Origin: CAZVNZ01 sp964628515
GTDB taxonomy: Bacteria; Bacillota; Clostridia; Christensenellales; Christensenellaceae
Assembly: GCA_964628515.1 (NCBI GenBank)
Contig: CAZVNZ010000011.1
Location: forward strand, 21,020-85,019
Direction: 5' to 3'
DNA: 64,000 bases
The translations under genes and the position numbers were made by a program. How positions within the stretch are numbered: the stretch's first letter is position 1; every line of letters begins with the position of its first letter. The notes below the pieces were generated by a model, which did no database searches, was not told the DNA's origin, and was given only the letters and a program-made list of their open reading frames with translations. Below, one piece after another: positions 41,691 to 51,137 of this stretch.

Positions 41691-44027
41691 TTAATCTTCC
41701 GAGTTACCCAGCATTTCCTCAAATTGTGTTTTGGAAATAAGCACATTACGTGGCTTACTGCCGTCCGCCATAGACACAATGCCATTTTCCTCCATTTCGT
41801 CAATAAGCCGTGCAGCCCTTGCGTACCCTACCTTAAGCCGTCTTTGCAACATGGATGTTGACGCTTGCTCGTATTCTAAAACTATTTCCACCGCTTTTAT
41901 AAAAAGCTCGTCTTGTGTTTCTTTGCCTGCAAAAATATTTGCGGAATCCTTGGAAATACCGTTCATTACCTTTTCGTCGTAGGCAGGAGTGGATTTTTCT
42001 TTTAGGAAGTTTGTAACCGCCTCCACCTCGTTTTCCGAAATAAAGCAACCTTGCAAACGCATGGGTTTTGGTGCTCCCGATGGGTAAAACAGCATATCGC
42101 CGTGCCCTAAAAGTTTTTCCGCCCCTGCCTTATCTATTATAGTACGTGAGTCTATTTGAGATGATACGGAAAAAGCAATCCTTGACGGTACATTTGCTTT
42201 AATAATACCCGTTATAACATCTACCGAAGGACGTTGAGTAGCTATAATTAAATGTATGCCGGAGGCTCTGCCAAGCTGTGCAATTCTGCAAATAGCCTCT
42301 TCCACCTCTCCCGGAGCTACCATCATTAAATCTGCAAGCTCGTCTACGATAACCAGTATTTTAGGGAGTTTTTCGCTACCCTCGGCTACAATTACCTCGT
42401 TGTATTTTGCTAAATCTTTAGCCCCTTTGGCCGCAAACATTCTGTAACGCATTGTCATCTCGTTTACCGCCCAATTAAGTGCGGAGGAGGCTTTTTTAGG
42501 GTCTGTAACCACAGGAATAAGCAAATGCTCTATGCCGTTGTATGCGTTTAGCTCAACCACCTTAGGGTCTATCATAATCATCTTAACATCGCCGGGTGTG
42601 GAGTGGTACAATATGCTTATAATAAGAGAATTAATGCACACACTCTTACCTGCCCCCGTTTGCCCGGCTATAAGTAAATGAGGCATTTTATCTATTGATG
42701 CATATACGTTTTCTCCTGCAATATCCTTACCTAATGCAAAAGATATAGGGTTTTTGTTGGCAATATATTTTTCGTCCGCCAAAAGCTCTTTTATGCCCAC
42801 CATGCTTTTTTTTGCGTTGGGGATTTCTATACCAACTACGGGTTTTCCCGGAACAGGCGCCTCTATACGCACATCTTTTGCGGATAAATTCATGGCAATA
42901 TCGTCTGCAAGATTAACAATTTTATTAACCTTAACCCCCGGTGCCGGCTGTAACTCGTATCTTGTAATAACAGGGCCGTAGCTTACATTTACCACAGTTG
43001 CCGTAACATTAAAGCTTGCAAGGGTGTTTTCCAATATGGATGCCTTTTCTTTAATTTCTTCGCTTGAAAGTTTATTTGGCAACTCCGCATCTTTTAGCAA
43101 ATCTAAAGGCGGATTTACGTAAAACTTTTTAGCCGACTCGGTAATTTCGGCATTGCCCTCATCTAATTTATCGAAAATCTCTATTTTTCGTTTTTGACTC
43201 TCCACAGGTGCAGGAGGGGCTTCGTTTTCAAAATTTATATGCCCGTACTCCACATCTTCAGCTCTATCCTCAGTGGGTTGTGCCGGGCTTTTTTCCCGGT
43301 GATGTTTTTCTATGTGGTTATCCCAAGGCATTTCCTCTTTATTTGGTTTTTTGTCCTTTTTAGCTTTTGGTTGTGGAGGGGGTGCCTCCGGGGACTCTGT
43401 ATCGTTAATTTCGTCTATATAGAGCTGTTTTTTCTCTCTTTTTTGCTCTACCTTTTCTTTGTAGTCCACATAGGTGGTTTTTACTACTTCTTTAATATCT
43501 TTAGATACTTTTTTTATGGATAGATTTGTAAGTGCAATAACGCAAGCGGCTATGCCCACAATAAAAACGACGTAACTTCCGGCAAGGCTTACAAACATAT
43601 ATGTAAAGTAAGGGAGTACTGCACCTATAAAACCACCGCCGATGTAATCTTTAGCGCCTACATCAAAGGATTTTATTAAGTATTCTCCAAAATTGCCGTC
43701 TTTAATATAAATATTTTCTATAACATTTAGGTGCATTAGGGAAAACACAAAAAGCACCGCCACGCACAGCAATATAATTTTACCTCTGTTGGTTTTGGCT
43801 TTACGTGCCGCAATAACCAGCACTCCAACCACACCTAAAATTAAAGGCATTACAAAGCCTACAACCCCAAACAATCCAAAAAATACATTTTTCAGAAAAT
43901 CCCCAACTATGCTATCTATTCTAAAGTATATCGTAATTGCCAAAAAAACCGCAATACCTATAATAATTATACCAATTATTTCGTTAGTCTTACTGTTTTT
44001 TGTCGTTTTTTTCTTCTTTTGAGCCAT
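41691..44027 (-). CDS. ftsK: DNA translocase FtsK/SpoIIIE
   Basis: This pump moves DNA across the division septum. Four to five N-terminal membrane helices (1-165), a Pro/Glu/Lys-rich linker (190-270) and the motor domain follow. Walker A is GQTGAGKSVCINSL and Walker B ILVIVDELADLMM. The C-terminal gamma winged helix, DELFIKAVEIVLEYEQASTSMLQRRL, would read KOPS/SRS sequences. Length (778 aa) is typical. It has its own promoter at 44076-44104. In a cell without sporulation it would serve vegetative chromosome segregation. Confidence 0.96.
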   Translation of the reverse strand: MAQKKKKTTKNSKTNEIIGIIIIGIAVFLAITIYFRIDSIVGDFLKNVFFGLFGVVGFVMPLILGVVGVLVIAARKAKTNRGKIILLCVAVLFVFSLMHLNVIENIYIKDGNFGEYLIKSFDVGAKDYIGGGFIGAVLPYFTYMFVSLAGSYVVFIVGIAACVIALTNLSIKKVSKDIKEVVKTTYVDYKEKVEQKREKKQLYIDEINDTESPEAPPPQPKAKKDKKPNKEEMPWDNHIEKHHREKSPAQPTEDRAEDVEYGHINFENEAPPAPVESQKRKIEIFDKLDEGNAEITESAKKFYVNPPLDLLKDAELPNKLSSEEIKEKASILENTLASFNVTATVVNVSYGPVITRYELQPAPGVKVNKIVNLADDIAMNLSAKDVRIEAPVPGKPVVGIEIPNAKKSMVGIKELLADEKYIANKNPISFALGKDIAGENVYASIDKMPHLLIAGQTGAGKSVCINSLIISILYHSTPGDVKMIMIDPKVVELNAYNGIEHLLIPVVTDPKKASSALNWAVNEMTMRYRMFAAKGAKDLAKYNEVIVAEGSEKLPKILVIVDELADLMMVAPGEVEEAICRIAQLGRASGIHLIIATQRPSVDVITGIIKANVPSRIAFSVSSQIDSRTIIDKAGAEKLLGHGDMLFYPSGAPKPMRLQGCFISENEVEAVTNFLKEKSTPAYDEKVMNGISKDSANIFAGKETQDELFIKAVEIVLEYEQASTSMLQRRLKVGYARAARLIDEMEENGIVSMADGSKPRNVLISKTQFEEMLGNSED

Positions 44028-44075
44028 TTTTACCCGCTTTTATTTTAATAATTCGTTACTACTATTTATGTATAT

Positions 44076-44104
44076 ATTATACCATTAAATTCTGAAAAAT
44101 TCAA
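44076..44104 (-). promoter_or_regulatory. Sigma-A promoter of ftsK
   Basis: On the minus strand TTGAAT (44099-44104) and TATAAT (44076-44081) are spaced by 17 bases. The start would be near 44069, giving a leader of about 42 bases. The -35 overlaps the end of the dUTPase gene. Confidence 0.7.
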
Positions 44105-44475
44105 TCAGTATTAAGCTCGTATCCCTTTTTTTCCGATTGTCCGTACTGCCTTGCAAAATTTTCTTTGTTTTTTTCTTTGTAAAGCGAAAACAGCTCTTTA
44201 GCATCCATTCCGCTTTTTAGGCACATGCTTACAAAAAAGTGGAGTATATCAACAAGCTCTCCCTTAACTAAGGCGATGTCCACTTCTTTTTTGTTTTTCC
44301 ACCACTTAAAGTTTACCTCGTCTAACAGCTCGGACAACTCGGACAGCATTGCAAGCACTTCCTTTTGCAACCACTCCTCCATGGTGATGCCCTCTAAATT
44401 ACGCTTAGCGATAACATCATCATCAAACATTTGTTGCAATTTAAAAATCTGCTCTAATTTGTCTGTACTTTCCAT
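44101..44475 (-). CDS. Dimeric dUTPase-like (all-alpha NTP pyrophosphatase) protein
   Basis: The 124-residue all-helical protein carries the MazG/dUTPase-2 metal motifs: EVLAMLSELSELLDEVNFKWWK (ExxE pattern) and LVKGELVDILHFFVSMCL (ExxD pattern). It most likely hydrolyses dUTP to dUMP, protecting DNA from uracil, though related members act on other nucleotides. Its ATG shares one base with the M16 gene stop, so the two are translationally coupled. Confidence 0.82.
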   Translation of the reverse strand: MESTDKLEQIFKLQQMFDDDVIAKRNLEGITMEEWLQKEVLAMLSELSELLDEVNFKWWKNKKEVDIALVKGELVDILHFFVSMCLKSGMDAKELFSLYKEKNKENFARQYGQSEKKGYELNTD

Positions 44476-45746
44476 TAGCTTAAACCCAAAATTCCTTTTA
44501 GTTTGCCTTCGTCCTCAATTTTGCCCACTACGGTGCATACAACCTCGTCTATATTTAGCACATCTTTTAGTATGTTGTTGACTTCCTCGTGGGTTACACC
44601 CTCCATTAGCGCAAGCTTTTCCTCGTCCGTTTGTACTTTGCCTGTAAGAATCATGGATTTGCCTATCATATTCATCTTAGAAGAGGTGCTTTCCATAGAA
44701 AAGATGTGGCCGCCTTTAATTTGCTCTTTACTTTGCATAAACTCCTCTGCGGTTATACCATTTTCAAGTAGCTCCCGTAATTCTTTGTGTATAACTTCGC
44801 ACACCGTAAATACGTTTTGGGTAAGAGTACCTGCGTACACCCCAAACATGCCTGTATGGGTGTATAATGCAGGGTAGGAGTACACGGCATACGCCATTCC
44901 AAGCTCCTCTCTAACCTTTTGGAAAAGCCTCGAGCTCATAGAACCCCCAATAACGTTGTTAGCCACGTTTAGTGCGTATTTTCTGTTGTCTGTTATGGCA
45001 AAACCATTGTAAGCAAGGCAAATGTGTACCTGCTCTATATCCTTGCTTATATAATCGAAACGCTTTTTAGGTACAAATGCCTTACAGCAGTCAAGGGTGG
45101 GTTTATTTCCTGTGGAATGGGAAATATCCGCAAAGTATTTGTTAATTAAATCCACAATAAAATCTTCCTCAAAATTACCTGCAACAGAAATAATTATGTT
45201 GTCCGTTGTGTAGTATCTTTTAATGTAGTCTATTAAATCGTCTCTAAAAAAACTTTTTATATTTTCCGTAGGGCCTAATATGGTTTTTGAAAGTGCGCAA
45301 CCACCAAAGTAGTTAGAAGATATGCTGTCCATAGCAAGTTCTTCGGGGTTGTCCGTGCTCATGGCTATTTCTTCTATTACTACACCTTTTTCCTTTTCTA
45401 ACTCCCCTGCATCAAACACGGAGTTGCAAAATAAATCGGAGAGTATTTCTACCCCTTCTTTAATTTTTTCGTCTATGGTTTTTATGTAATAGCAGGTGCA
45501 TTCTTTGGAGGTAAAGGCGTTTATTTGTCCACCTATGCTGTCTACCTCCATTGCAATATCCTTTGCACTGCGTTTATTTGTTCCCTTAAAAAGCATATGC
45601 TCTATAAAATGAGATATTCCGTTTTCTTTCTCTGTTTCTATTACACTGCCTGCACCCACCCAAATGCCAAAGGTTACAGAGCGAAAGCTGGGCATTTTTT
45701 CCGCAACCAATTTTATTCCGTTGGCTAATTGCTTTTGTATTATCAT
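44475..45746 (-). CDS. M16-family zinc peptidase (YmxG/PqqL-like processing protease)
   Basis: The 423-residue protein has the inverted zinc motif HxxEH as HFIEHMLFKGT near residue 46, with the further glutamate at EKGVVIEEIAM, and a second domain with GGSMSSRLFQKVREELG typical of the C-terminal half. No signal peptide is present. In Firmicutes it is the ymxG gene following pnp, as here. GAGAGGTG precedes the ATG. It follows pnp after a 107-base spacer with a strong hairpin. Confidence 0.93.
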   Translation of the reverse strand: MIIQKQLANGIKLVAEKMPSFRSVTFGIWVGAGSVIETEKENGISHFIEHMLFKGTNKRSAKDIAMEVDSIGGQINAFTSKECTCYYIKTIDEKIKEGVEILSDLFCNSVFDAGELEKEKGVVIEEIAMSTDNPEELAMDSISSNYFGGCALSKTILGPTENIKSFFRDDLIDYIKRYYTTDNIIISVAGNFEEDFIVDLINKYFADISHSTGNKPTLDCCKAFVPKKRFDYISKDIEQVHICLAYNGFAITDNRKYALNVANNVIGGSMSSRLFQKVREELGMAYAVYSYPALYTHTGMFGVYAGTLTQNVFTVCEVIHKELRELLENGITAEEFMQSKEQIKGGHIFSMESTSSKMNMIGKSMILTGKVQTDEEKLALMEGVTHEEVNNILKDVLNIDEVVCTVVGKIEDEGKLKGILGLS

Positions 45747-45762
45747 GAAGTATTCACCTCTC

Positions 45763-45777
45763 TTCAGTTTTACTGAA
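45763..45777. promoter_or_regulatory. Perfect 15-base palindrome upstream of the M16 gene
   Basis: TTCAGT-TTT-ACTGAA is a perfect inverted repeat, ending about 17 bases before the M16 ATG and just upstream of its ribosome site. It may be an operator or a small RNA hairpin. Confidence 0.3.
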
Positions 45778-45801
45778 ATAGTGTTTTTGCTGATATATTA
45801 T

Positions 45802-45836
45802 AAAATGAGTAATACCCTTTAAGTATTACTCATTTT
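45802..45836 (-). terminator. Rho-independent terminator after pnp
   Basis: AAAATGAGTAATAC (45802-45815) pairs perfectly with GTATTACTCATTTT (45823-45836), a 14-bp stem with a 7-base loop. T-rich sequence on both strands allows it to work in either direction. Confidence 0.75.
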
Positions 45837-45853
45837 TACAATAATACTAAATT

Positions 45854-47962
45854 TTATTCTTCTTCCTTTTTACCCTCGGGTATCAAGCCTTTTCTTGTTA
45901 GGTTTATTCTGCCTTGCTTGTCTATTTCGCATACCTTTACGAGTATTTCGTCCCCTATGTTTGCCACGTCCTCTACTTTTTTAACAAATTCGTTGGCAAG
46001 GTTGGAAATTCTGCACATACCCTCTTTGCCGGGTACAAGCTCTACAAAAGCGCCAAAGTTCATAATACGGGTTACTTTACCTAAGTAAACCTCCCCTACT
46101 TTAATTTCTTTTACTATGCCCTCAATTATAGACCTTGCTTTTTTGGATGCTTCTTCGTCCGAGGTTAGTATGGAAACACTTCCGCTATCCTCAATATCGA
46201 TTTTTACACCCGTTTCTTCGATAATTCTGTTAATCATCTTTCCGCCCGGCCCGATTACTTCTCTGATTTTATCCGGGTCTATGTTAAACTGGACGATTTT
46301 AGGTGCGTAGGGCGACATAACTTCTCTGGGTTTGGAAATTACTTCGTTCATCTTTCCTAAAATATGCAGTCTGCCTCTTAATGCTTGCTCTAATGCTCTT
46401 TTTAGTATTTCTTCGTCTATTCCTTTAATTTTTATATCCATTTGAATGGCTGTAATGCCCTTGTCTGTACCTGCCACTTTAAAGTCCATATCGCCAAGGA
46501 AATCCTCTAAGCCTTGAATATCCGTAAGCACAACTACCTTGCCGTTTTCCGTGTCTTTAATAAGACCCATTGCACACCCTGCAACCGCTGCTTTAATAGG
46601 TACACCTGCATCCATTAATGCAAGCGAGCTTGAGCATACACTTGCTTGAGAGGTAGAGCCGTTAGAGCTTATAACCTCGGATACCGAGCGTATAGCATAT
46701 GGGAACTCAACTTCGCTTGGGAGTACGGGCTCTAAAGCACGCTCCGCTAAAGCACCGTGTCCGATTTCTCTTCTCGATGTAGAGCGCATCATCTTTGCCT
46801 CTCCCGTAGAATAGGGTGGCATATTGTAGTGGTGCATATATCTTTTAAAGGTATCGTCGGATAGCCCGTCTAAGTTTTGCCCTTCTCGCATTGCGCCTAA
46901 GGTTACTATATTCATTGCTTGGGTAAGCCCTCTTGTAAATACTGCACTACCGTGCGTTCTTGCAAAAATACCCGTTTCGCACCAAATTTCTCTAATATCC
47001 TCGTAGCCTCTACCGTCTGGGCGTACCCCTTCGTTTACTATTTTGTGCCTTATTACTTCTTTTGTCATGTAGTACAGCACGTTTGAAATGTGTAGGGCAC
47101 TATCGGGAAATTGCTCGGCAAAATGCTCTATAACTTCCTTTTTAACCTGTTTAGTTCTTGCCTCTCTTTCCTCTCTGTCAAAGGTGTCTACACTGTTTTT
47201 TACCATATCTGCGGCATAACTGCGTACCGCTGCGTTAATTTCTTCGGGAATTTCGTATAATTCCACCTGCTTTTCCGGTTTGCCCAGTTTATCCTTAATG
47301 TTTTGTATAAAATCGCAAATCCTTTTAATTTCCTCATGCCCAAACAAAATAGCCTTTAGCATTTCTTCTTCTGTAATTTCGCTTGCCCCTGCTTCTACCA
47401 TCATAACCGCATCTTTAGTGCCAGAAACTACTAAGTTTAGTCTGCTTTTTTCTCTTTGAGAGGTATCGGGGTTTATTACATACTGCCCGTCTACCATACC
47501 AACCACAACAGAGCCTGTCGGACCTGCAAAGGGTATGCCCGAAATACTAAGAGCCGCAGAAGAGCCTATCATAGCATAAACCTCGGGTGGTATTTCAGTA
47601 TCCACAGACATTACCGTAGCAATTACCTGTACATCGTTAAAATAGCCTTTGGGAAATAAAGGTCTTATGGGTCTGTCTATTAATCTTGATGCTAAAACCG
47701 CTTTTTCGGAAGGTCTGCCCTCCCTTTTTATAAAACCGCCGGGGATTTTCCCTGCCGCATACAATTTTTCCTCGTATTCTACACTTAAAGGGAAGAAGTC
47801 TATTCCTTCTCTTTGCTCCGTAGATGCTGTTACATTAACAAATACCGCAGTATCTCCACATCTTACGATTACCGAGCCGTCCGCTTGAAAAGCGTATTTT
47901 CCGCTTTCTATAATTAGCTTACGGCCTCCTAATTCCATTTCAAACACATTGTTTTGTTGCAT
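45854..47962 (-). CDS. pnp: Polyribonucleotide nucleotidyltransferase (PNPase)
   Basis: PNPase degrades RNA 3' to 5' by phosphorolysis and can add tails. Two RNase PH domains are present (N-terminal RCGDTAVFVNVTAS; second with DGRGYEDIREIWCE and the catalytic GDMDFKVAGTDKGITAIQMD). The KH domain (IREVIGPGGKMINRIIEETG) and S1 domain (VGEVYLGKVTRIMNFGAFVEL) end the 702 residues. GGAGG lies upstream of the ATG. A terminator separates it from rpsO upstream, so readthrough or an internal promoter must feed it. Confidence 0.97.
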   Translation of the reverse strand: MQQNNVFEMELGGRKLIIESGKYAFQADGSVIVRCGDTAVFVNVTASTEQREGIDFFPLSVEYEEKLYAAGKIPGGFIKREGRPSEKAVLASRLIDRPIRPLFPKGYFNDVQVIATVMSVDTEIPPEVYAMIGSSAALSISGIPFAGPTGSVVVGMVDGQYVINPDTSQREKSRLNLVVSGTKDAVMMVEAGASEITEEEMLKAILFGHEEIKRICDFIQNIKDKLGKPEKQVELYEIPEEINAAVRSYAADMVKNSVDTFDREEREARTKQVKKEVIEHFAEQFPDSALHISNVLYYMTKEVIRHKIVNEGVRPDGRGYEDIREIWCETGIFARTHGSAVFTRGLTQAMNIVTLGAMREGQNLDGLSDDTFKRYMHHYNMPPYSTGEAKMMRSTSRREIGHGALAERALEPVLPSEVEFPYAIRSVSEVISSNGSTSQASVCSSSLALMDAGVPIKAAVAGCAMGLIKDTENGKVVVLTDIQGLEDFLGDMDFKVAGTDKGITAIQMDIKIKGIDEEILKRALEQALRGRLHILGKMNEVISKPREVMSPYAPKIVQFNIDPDKIREVIGPGGKMINRIIEETGVKIDIEDSGSVSILTSDEEASKKARSIIEGIVKEIKVGEVYLGKVTRIMNFGAFVELVPGKEGMCRISNLANEFVKKVEDVANIGDEILVKVCEIDKQGRINLTRKGLIPEGKKEEE

Positions 47963-47987
47963 ATTTTTCCTCCAAACTGCACTATCA

Positions 47988-48016
47988 AAAAAATAGGAGC
48001 GGTAAAAACCCGCTCC
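47988..48016 (-). terminator. Rho-independent terminator between rpsO and pnp
   Basis: On the minus strand GGAGCGG and CCGCTCC (48016-48010 and 48002-47996) form a 7-bp GC-rich stem with a 7-base loop, followed by TATTTTTTT. Confidence 0.8.
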
Positions 48017-48021
48017 GTTAA

Positions 48022-48285
48022 TTACTTTCTTAAACCTAAGTTAGTTATAAGCTCTCTGTATCTTTCTATGTCTTTATCTTTTAAGTAGTTTAGCAAACCT
48101 CTTCTTCTACCAACCATCTTTAAAAGTCCGCGTCTTGAGTGAAAATCCTTCTTATTGATTTTAAGATGCTCGTTTAAGTGGTTAATTCTGTAAGTAAGCA
48201 ATGCTACCTGTACTTCGGGAGAACCTGTGTCCCCTTCCTTTTTGCCGTACTTTTTAATAATTTCGCTTTTTGTTAAAACTTCCAT
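48022..48285 (-). CDS. rpsO: Ribosomal protein S15
   Basis: S15 binds the central domain of 16S rRNA. The 87 residues have GDTGSPEVQVALLTYRI and KDFHSRRGLLKMVGRRRGLL, all conserved. ATG 48285 with GGAGG 7 bases upstream is preferred over the upstream ATG at 48297, which lies within the same ribosome site. It sits before pnp, as in most bacteria, with its own promoter. Confidence 0.97.
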   Translation of the reverse strand: MEVLTKSEIIKKYGKKEGDTGSPEVQVALLTYRINHLNEHLKINKKDFHSRRGLLKMVGRRRGLLNYLKDKDIERYRELITNLGLRK

Positions 48286-48366
48286 TTTATCCTCCATTTA
48301 ATTCCTGACCGTCATACTATGGTGCCGTCGGAGTGCCGTACATCAGAGCATGCGGAAAAAACTTAC
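48286..48366 (-). promoter_or_regulatory. Possible S15 autoregulatory leader of rpsO
   Basis: The predicted 80-nt leader is GC-richer than its surroundings and contains direct repeats (ACGGCAC twice) and small inverted repeats such as TGACGGTCA. S15 controls its own mRNA in several phyla with unrelated structures. No known class can be assigned by eye. Confidence 0.35.
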
Positions 48367-48372
48367 TAAAAT

Positions 48373-48401
48373 AATATAACACAAATACTGCCGTTTGTAA
48401 A
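48373..48401 (-). promoter_or_regulatory. Sigma-A promoter of rpsO
   Basis: On the minus strand TTTACA (48396-48401) and TATATT (48373-48378) are spaced by 17 bases, with transcription starting near 48366. Confidence 0.7.
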
Positions 48402-48410
48402 CATAAAATT

Positions 48411-49295
48411 TTAAATAGAAAGTATATTTTTTGCCATTTCCATATCTTGTGTAACTCGGCTTTTAAGCTCTTGTGCGGATTCGAATTTTTTTTCCGTTCT
48501 TATAAAATCCACAAAGTACACACGAATTTTTTTGCCGTAAATGTCTTTGTTAAAATCAAAGATGTTTGTTTCTATGTTAATTGGGTTGTTAGAGCTTATT
48601 GTTGGGTTTTTACCCACGTTTGTAATACTGTTGTACAAATGGTTGTCTATTGCGGTTTTAGTAGCATACACACCGCATTTTGGGGTTAGTTTTGTTGTGG
48701 TGATGTTTGCGGTAGGAAAGCCTAATCGACTGCCTAACTGCCTACCCTTTTTTACAATTCCGTCGGCAAAGTAGTATTTACCAAGCATATTTGCCGCCAT
48801 ATCCACATTGCCTTCCCTTAAAAACTCCTTAATAGCGGTACTGCTGACTTTTACGTCTCCCACGCTTATTTTAGGAATTACGCTTAGTGTGTAGTTTAAT
48901 TCTTTAGAGCATTTTTCCAGTAATTCCACATTACCCGATGCAACTTTGCCAAATTTAAAATCAAACCCTACGGTAATATGTCGTATATTAAACATAGTTT
49001 TTAAAAAAACCAAAAAATCGTGAGGGTCCATAGTTGCAAAACGCTTTGTAAACCTTTGTATATAAAAATAATCTATATGCAGGTTGTTAAGCATATCCTC
49101 TTTTTCTTCTATGGTAAAAATATCTTTGGTGTTGGTGGGTTTATTGTCGAAGGTGAAAACAAGTTTTTTTAAGTCTTTATGCACCAGCAAATCGTCTATT
49201 AATTCTATATGCCCAAGATGCACACCATCAAAATAACCTATTGCTATGGCACTCTCGAAATCCACAGGTAGTCTGCTTTCGTAAATAACTTTCAT
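48411..49295 (-). CDS. ribF: Bifunctional riboflavin kinase/FMN adenylyltransferase
   Basis: RibF converts riboflavin to FMN and then FAD. The N-terminal adenylyltransferase has IGYFDGVHLGHIELI and SSTAIKEFLREGNV; the C-terminal kinase domain has GRQLGSRLGFPTANI and GVYATKT. Length (294 aa) is normal. It lies between truB and rpsO, as in Bacillus. AGATT-type ribosome site is weak (GGTGAGATT), overlapping the truB end. Confidence 0.95.
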   Translation of the reverse strand: MKVIYESRLPVDFESAIAIGYFDGVHLGHIELIDDLLVHKDLKKLVFTFDNKPTNTKDIFTIEEKEDMLNNLHIDYFYIQRFTKRFATMDPHDFLVFLKTMFNIRHITVGFDFKFGKVASGNVELLEKCSKELNYTLSVIPKISVGDVKVSSTAIKEFLREGNVDMAANMLGKYYFADGIVKKGRQLGSRLGFPTANITTTKLTPKCGVYATKTAIDNHLYNSITNVGKNPTISSNNPINIETNIFDFNKDIYGKKIRVYFVDFIRTEKKFESAQELKSRVTQDMEMAKNILSI

Positions 49296-49305
49296 AATCT
49301 CACCA

Positions 49306-50199
49306 TTAGTTTACGTTTTCGTTAATGTATATCATACTTATTATTTTAAGAAAATTTTCCGTTTTTGTGCCTATTCCTACAAAAATATTATTGCAATACA
49401 CTTTGTAATTCGTGGCGTCCGATATTTGCAGAGGCGCTTTTTCTAAGTCTATGGGAGTACCCGTTGTAACTATTTTAAATAAATAATCCTCTAATATTAT
49501 GCTTGGCATAAAATCAAGTGCCTTATCTATTGGTATTAAACAGCTTAAATCTTCCTTTTGCGTACATTCTTCGATTTCCTTTAAAGTATAGGAATTTTCT
49601 ATATTAAAACCGCATGTTTTAGTTCTGAGTAAAAAAGACAAGTATGCCACGTTTTGTAATCTGCTTGCAATATCCTCGCACAGCGCCCTTATATAAGTAC
49701 CTTTAGAGCAGGCTATTTTAAGCAAATAGCTATTGGCTTTATAATAAAGTATATCTATATTATATACCATAATACTACGTTTTGGCAAATTAACTTCTAT
49801 ATTTTTTCTTGCAAGGTTGTATGCCTTTTGTCCGTCTATTTTTATGGCTGAATACTTAGAGGGTGTTTGGTCTATACAACCCACAAACTCCCCTAAAACA
49901 CCTTTAAGGGAATTAATATCCACACATTTATTACTCGTGGCTATAACCTTGCCCATACTGTCTTGGGTGTCCGTTTTTATGCCGAAGGTAAATTCCCCTA
50001 TGTACTCTTTACTTTCCTGCATTATATAGTCCGCTATTTTTGTTGCCCTGCCTACACATACGGGTAGTACACCGCTTGCAAGAGGGTCTAAGGTGCCTGT
50101 ATGCCCTATTTTTTTTGTGTTTAGTATTTTGCGTAGTCTAACCACCACATCGTTAGATGTCATCCCCGGTGGCTTTAGTATGTTTATTACACCGTTCAT
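49306..50199 (-). CDS. truB: tRNA pseudouridine-55 synthase TruB
   Basis: TruB makes pseudouridine 55 in the T-loop of tRNAs. The catalytic motif GHTGTLDPLASGVLPVC holds the nucleophilic Asp; INILKPPGMTSNDVV starts the protein and KGTYIRALCEDIA is another conserved tract. Length (297 aa) is normal. It overlaps the nrnA stop by 4 bases (ATGA). Confidence 0.96.
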   Translation of the reverse strand: MNGVINILKPPGMTSNDVVVRLRKILNTKKIGHTGTLDPLASGVLPVCVGRATKIADYIMQESKEYIGEFTFGIKTDTQDSMGKVIATSNKCVDINSLKGVLGEFVGCIDQTPSKYSAIKIDGQKAYNLARKNIEVNLPKRSIMVYNIDILYYKANSYLLKIACSKGTYIRALCEDIASRLQNVAYLSFLLRTKTCGFNIENSYTLKEIEECTQKEDLSCLIPIDKALDFMPSIILEDYLFKIVTTGTPIDLEKAPLQISDATNYKVYCNNIFVGIGTKTENFLKIISMIYINENVN

Positions 50200-51137
50200 A
50201 AATAATCTTTGGAGGTTTTTATTACCGTTTCTATAACCTCAAAAATGCTGTCCTTAACCAAAAAGCCGGATGCACGTTTGTGTCCTCCACCCCCAAATCG
50301 ACTTGCAAAGTCAGCTACATCCACGTAGCTTTTAGAGCGCAAGCTCACTTTATAAGCGCCTTCCTCCACCTCTCTTATAAAGGCGGCAATTTCCACACTT
50401 TCAATATCCCTTGCAAAGTTTATTACAGTTTCGCAATCCTCTAACTTAGCATCGCAATCCGCTAAATCTTGGAGGGTTAAAATGGAAATTGCAAGTTTAT
50501 TATTATGATGAAACCTAATATTTTCTATAAATCGGGCAATTAGCTTTGTACCGCCTAAACTCCTTGAATTAAATACCCTGTCTGCCACCGTAGAAATATC
50601 AAAACCGGTTGCAACCAGCTTGCTTACAGTTTCAAAAGTATGCTTTGTAGTGTTGGAGTAGGTGAAAATCCCTGTATCCGTAGCTATGGCAATATAAATC
50701 GGTACGGCAACGGTGCTGTCGACTTCCATATTAAAATGCTCTAAAATCTCAAATATAAGCTCGCCCGTGGAGGAGCTTTGTTTTATATAATTGACATCGC
50801 AATAACCTGTATTTGAAATATGATGGTCTATATTCAAACTGCGCAAGCTGTCTAACAGCTCTTTTGCGTTTCCGAGACGTGGGTAGGAGGCGCAATCCAC
50901 ACAAATTACCCTTTTATAATCTTTGGGGTTTATGTTTTCGTACAAAAGATATTCAAACCCCTGCATCACATATTTAAAAGGTGGGGGTGTGTTTAGCACT
51001 ACCATTGATGTTTTTCCCATTTTTTGTAACATATAATTTAAGGCAAAAGCACTTCCTAAGGCATCGCCATCGGGATTTATATGAGTTATGACGGCAATAT
51101 TGTTTGCATTGCGTATAAATTCCTTAACTTCCTTCAT
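50196..51137 (-). CDS. nrnA: DHH/DHHA1 phosphoesterase NrnA (oligoribonuclease / pAp phosphatase)
   Basis: NrnA degrades very short RNAs and dephosphorylates pAp. DHH-family motifs are intact: THINPDGDALGSAFAL, VCVDCASYPR and NIDHHISN, followed by the DHHA1 end GGGGHKRASGF. Length (313 aa) is normal. It sits between rbfA and truB with 4-base overlaps on both sides, the usual Firmicutes arrangement (ytqI class). Confidence 0.93.
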   Translation of the reverse strand: MKEVKEFIRNANNIAVITHINPDGDALGSAFALNYMLQKMGKTSMVVLNTPPPFKYVMQGFEYLLYENINPKDYKRVICVDCASYPRLGNAKELLDSLRSLNIDHHISNTGYCDVNYIKQSSSTGELIFEILEHFNMEVDSTVAVPIYIAIATDTGIFTYSNTTKHTFETVSKLVATGFDISTVADRVFNSRSLGGTKLIARFIENIRFHHNNKLAISILTLQDLADCDAKLEDCETVINFARDIESVEIAAFIREVEEGAYKVSLRSKSYVDVADFASRFGGGGHKRASGFLVKDSIFEVIETVIKTSKDYL

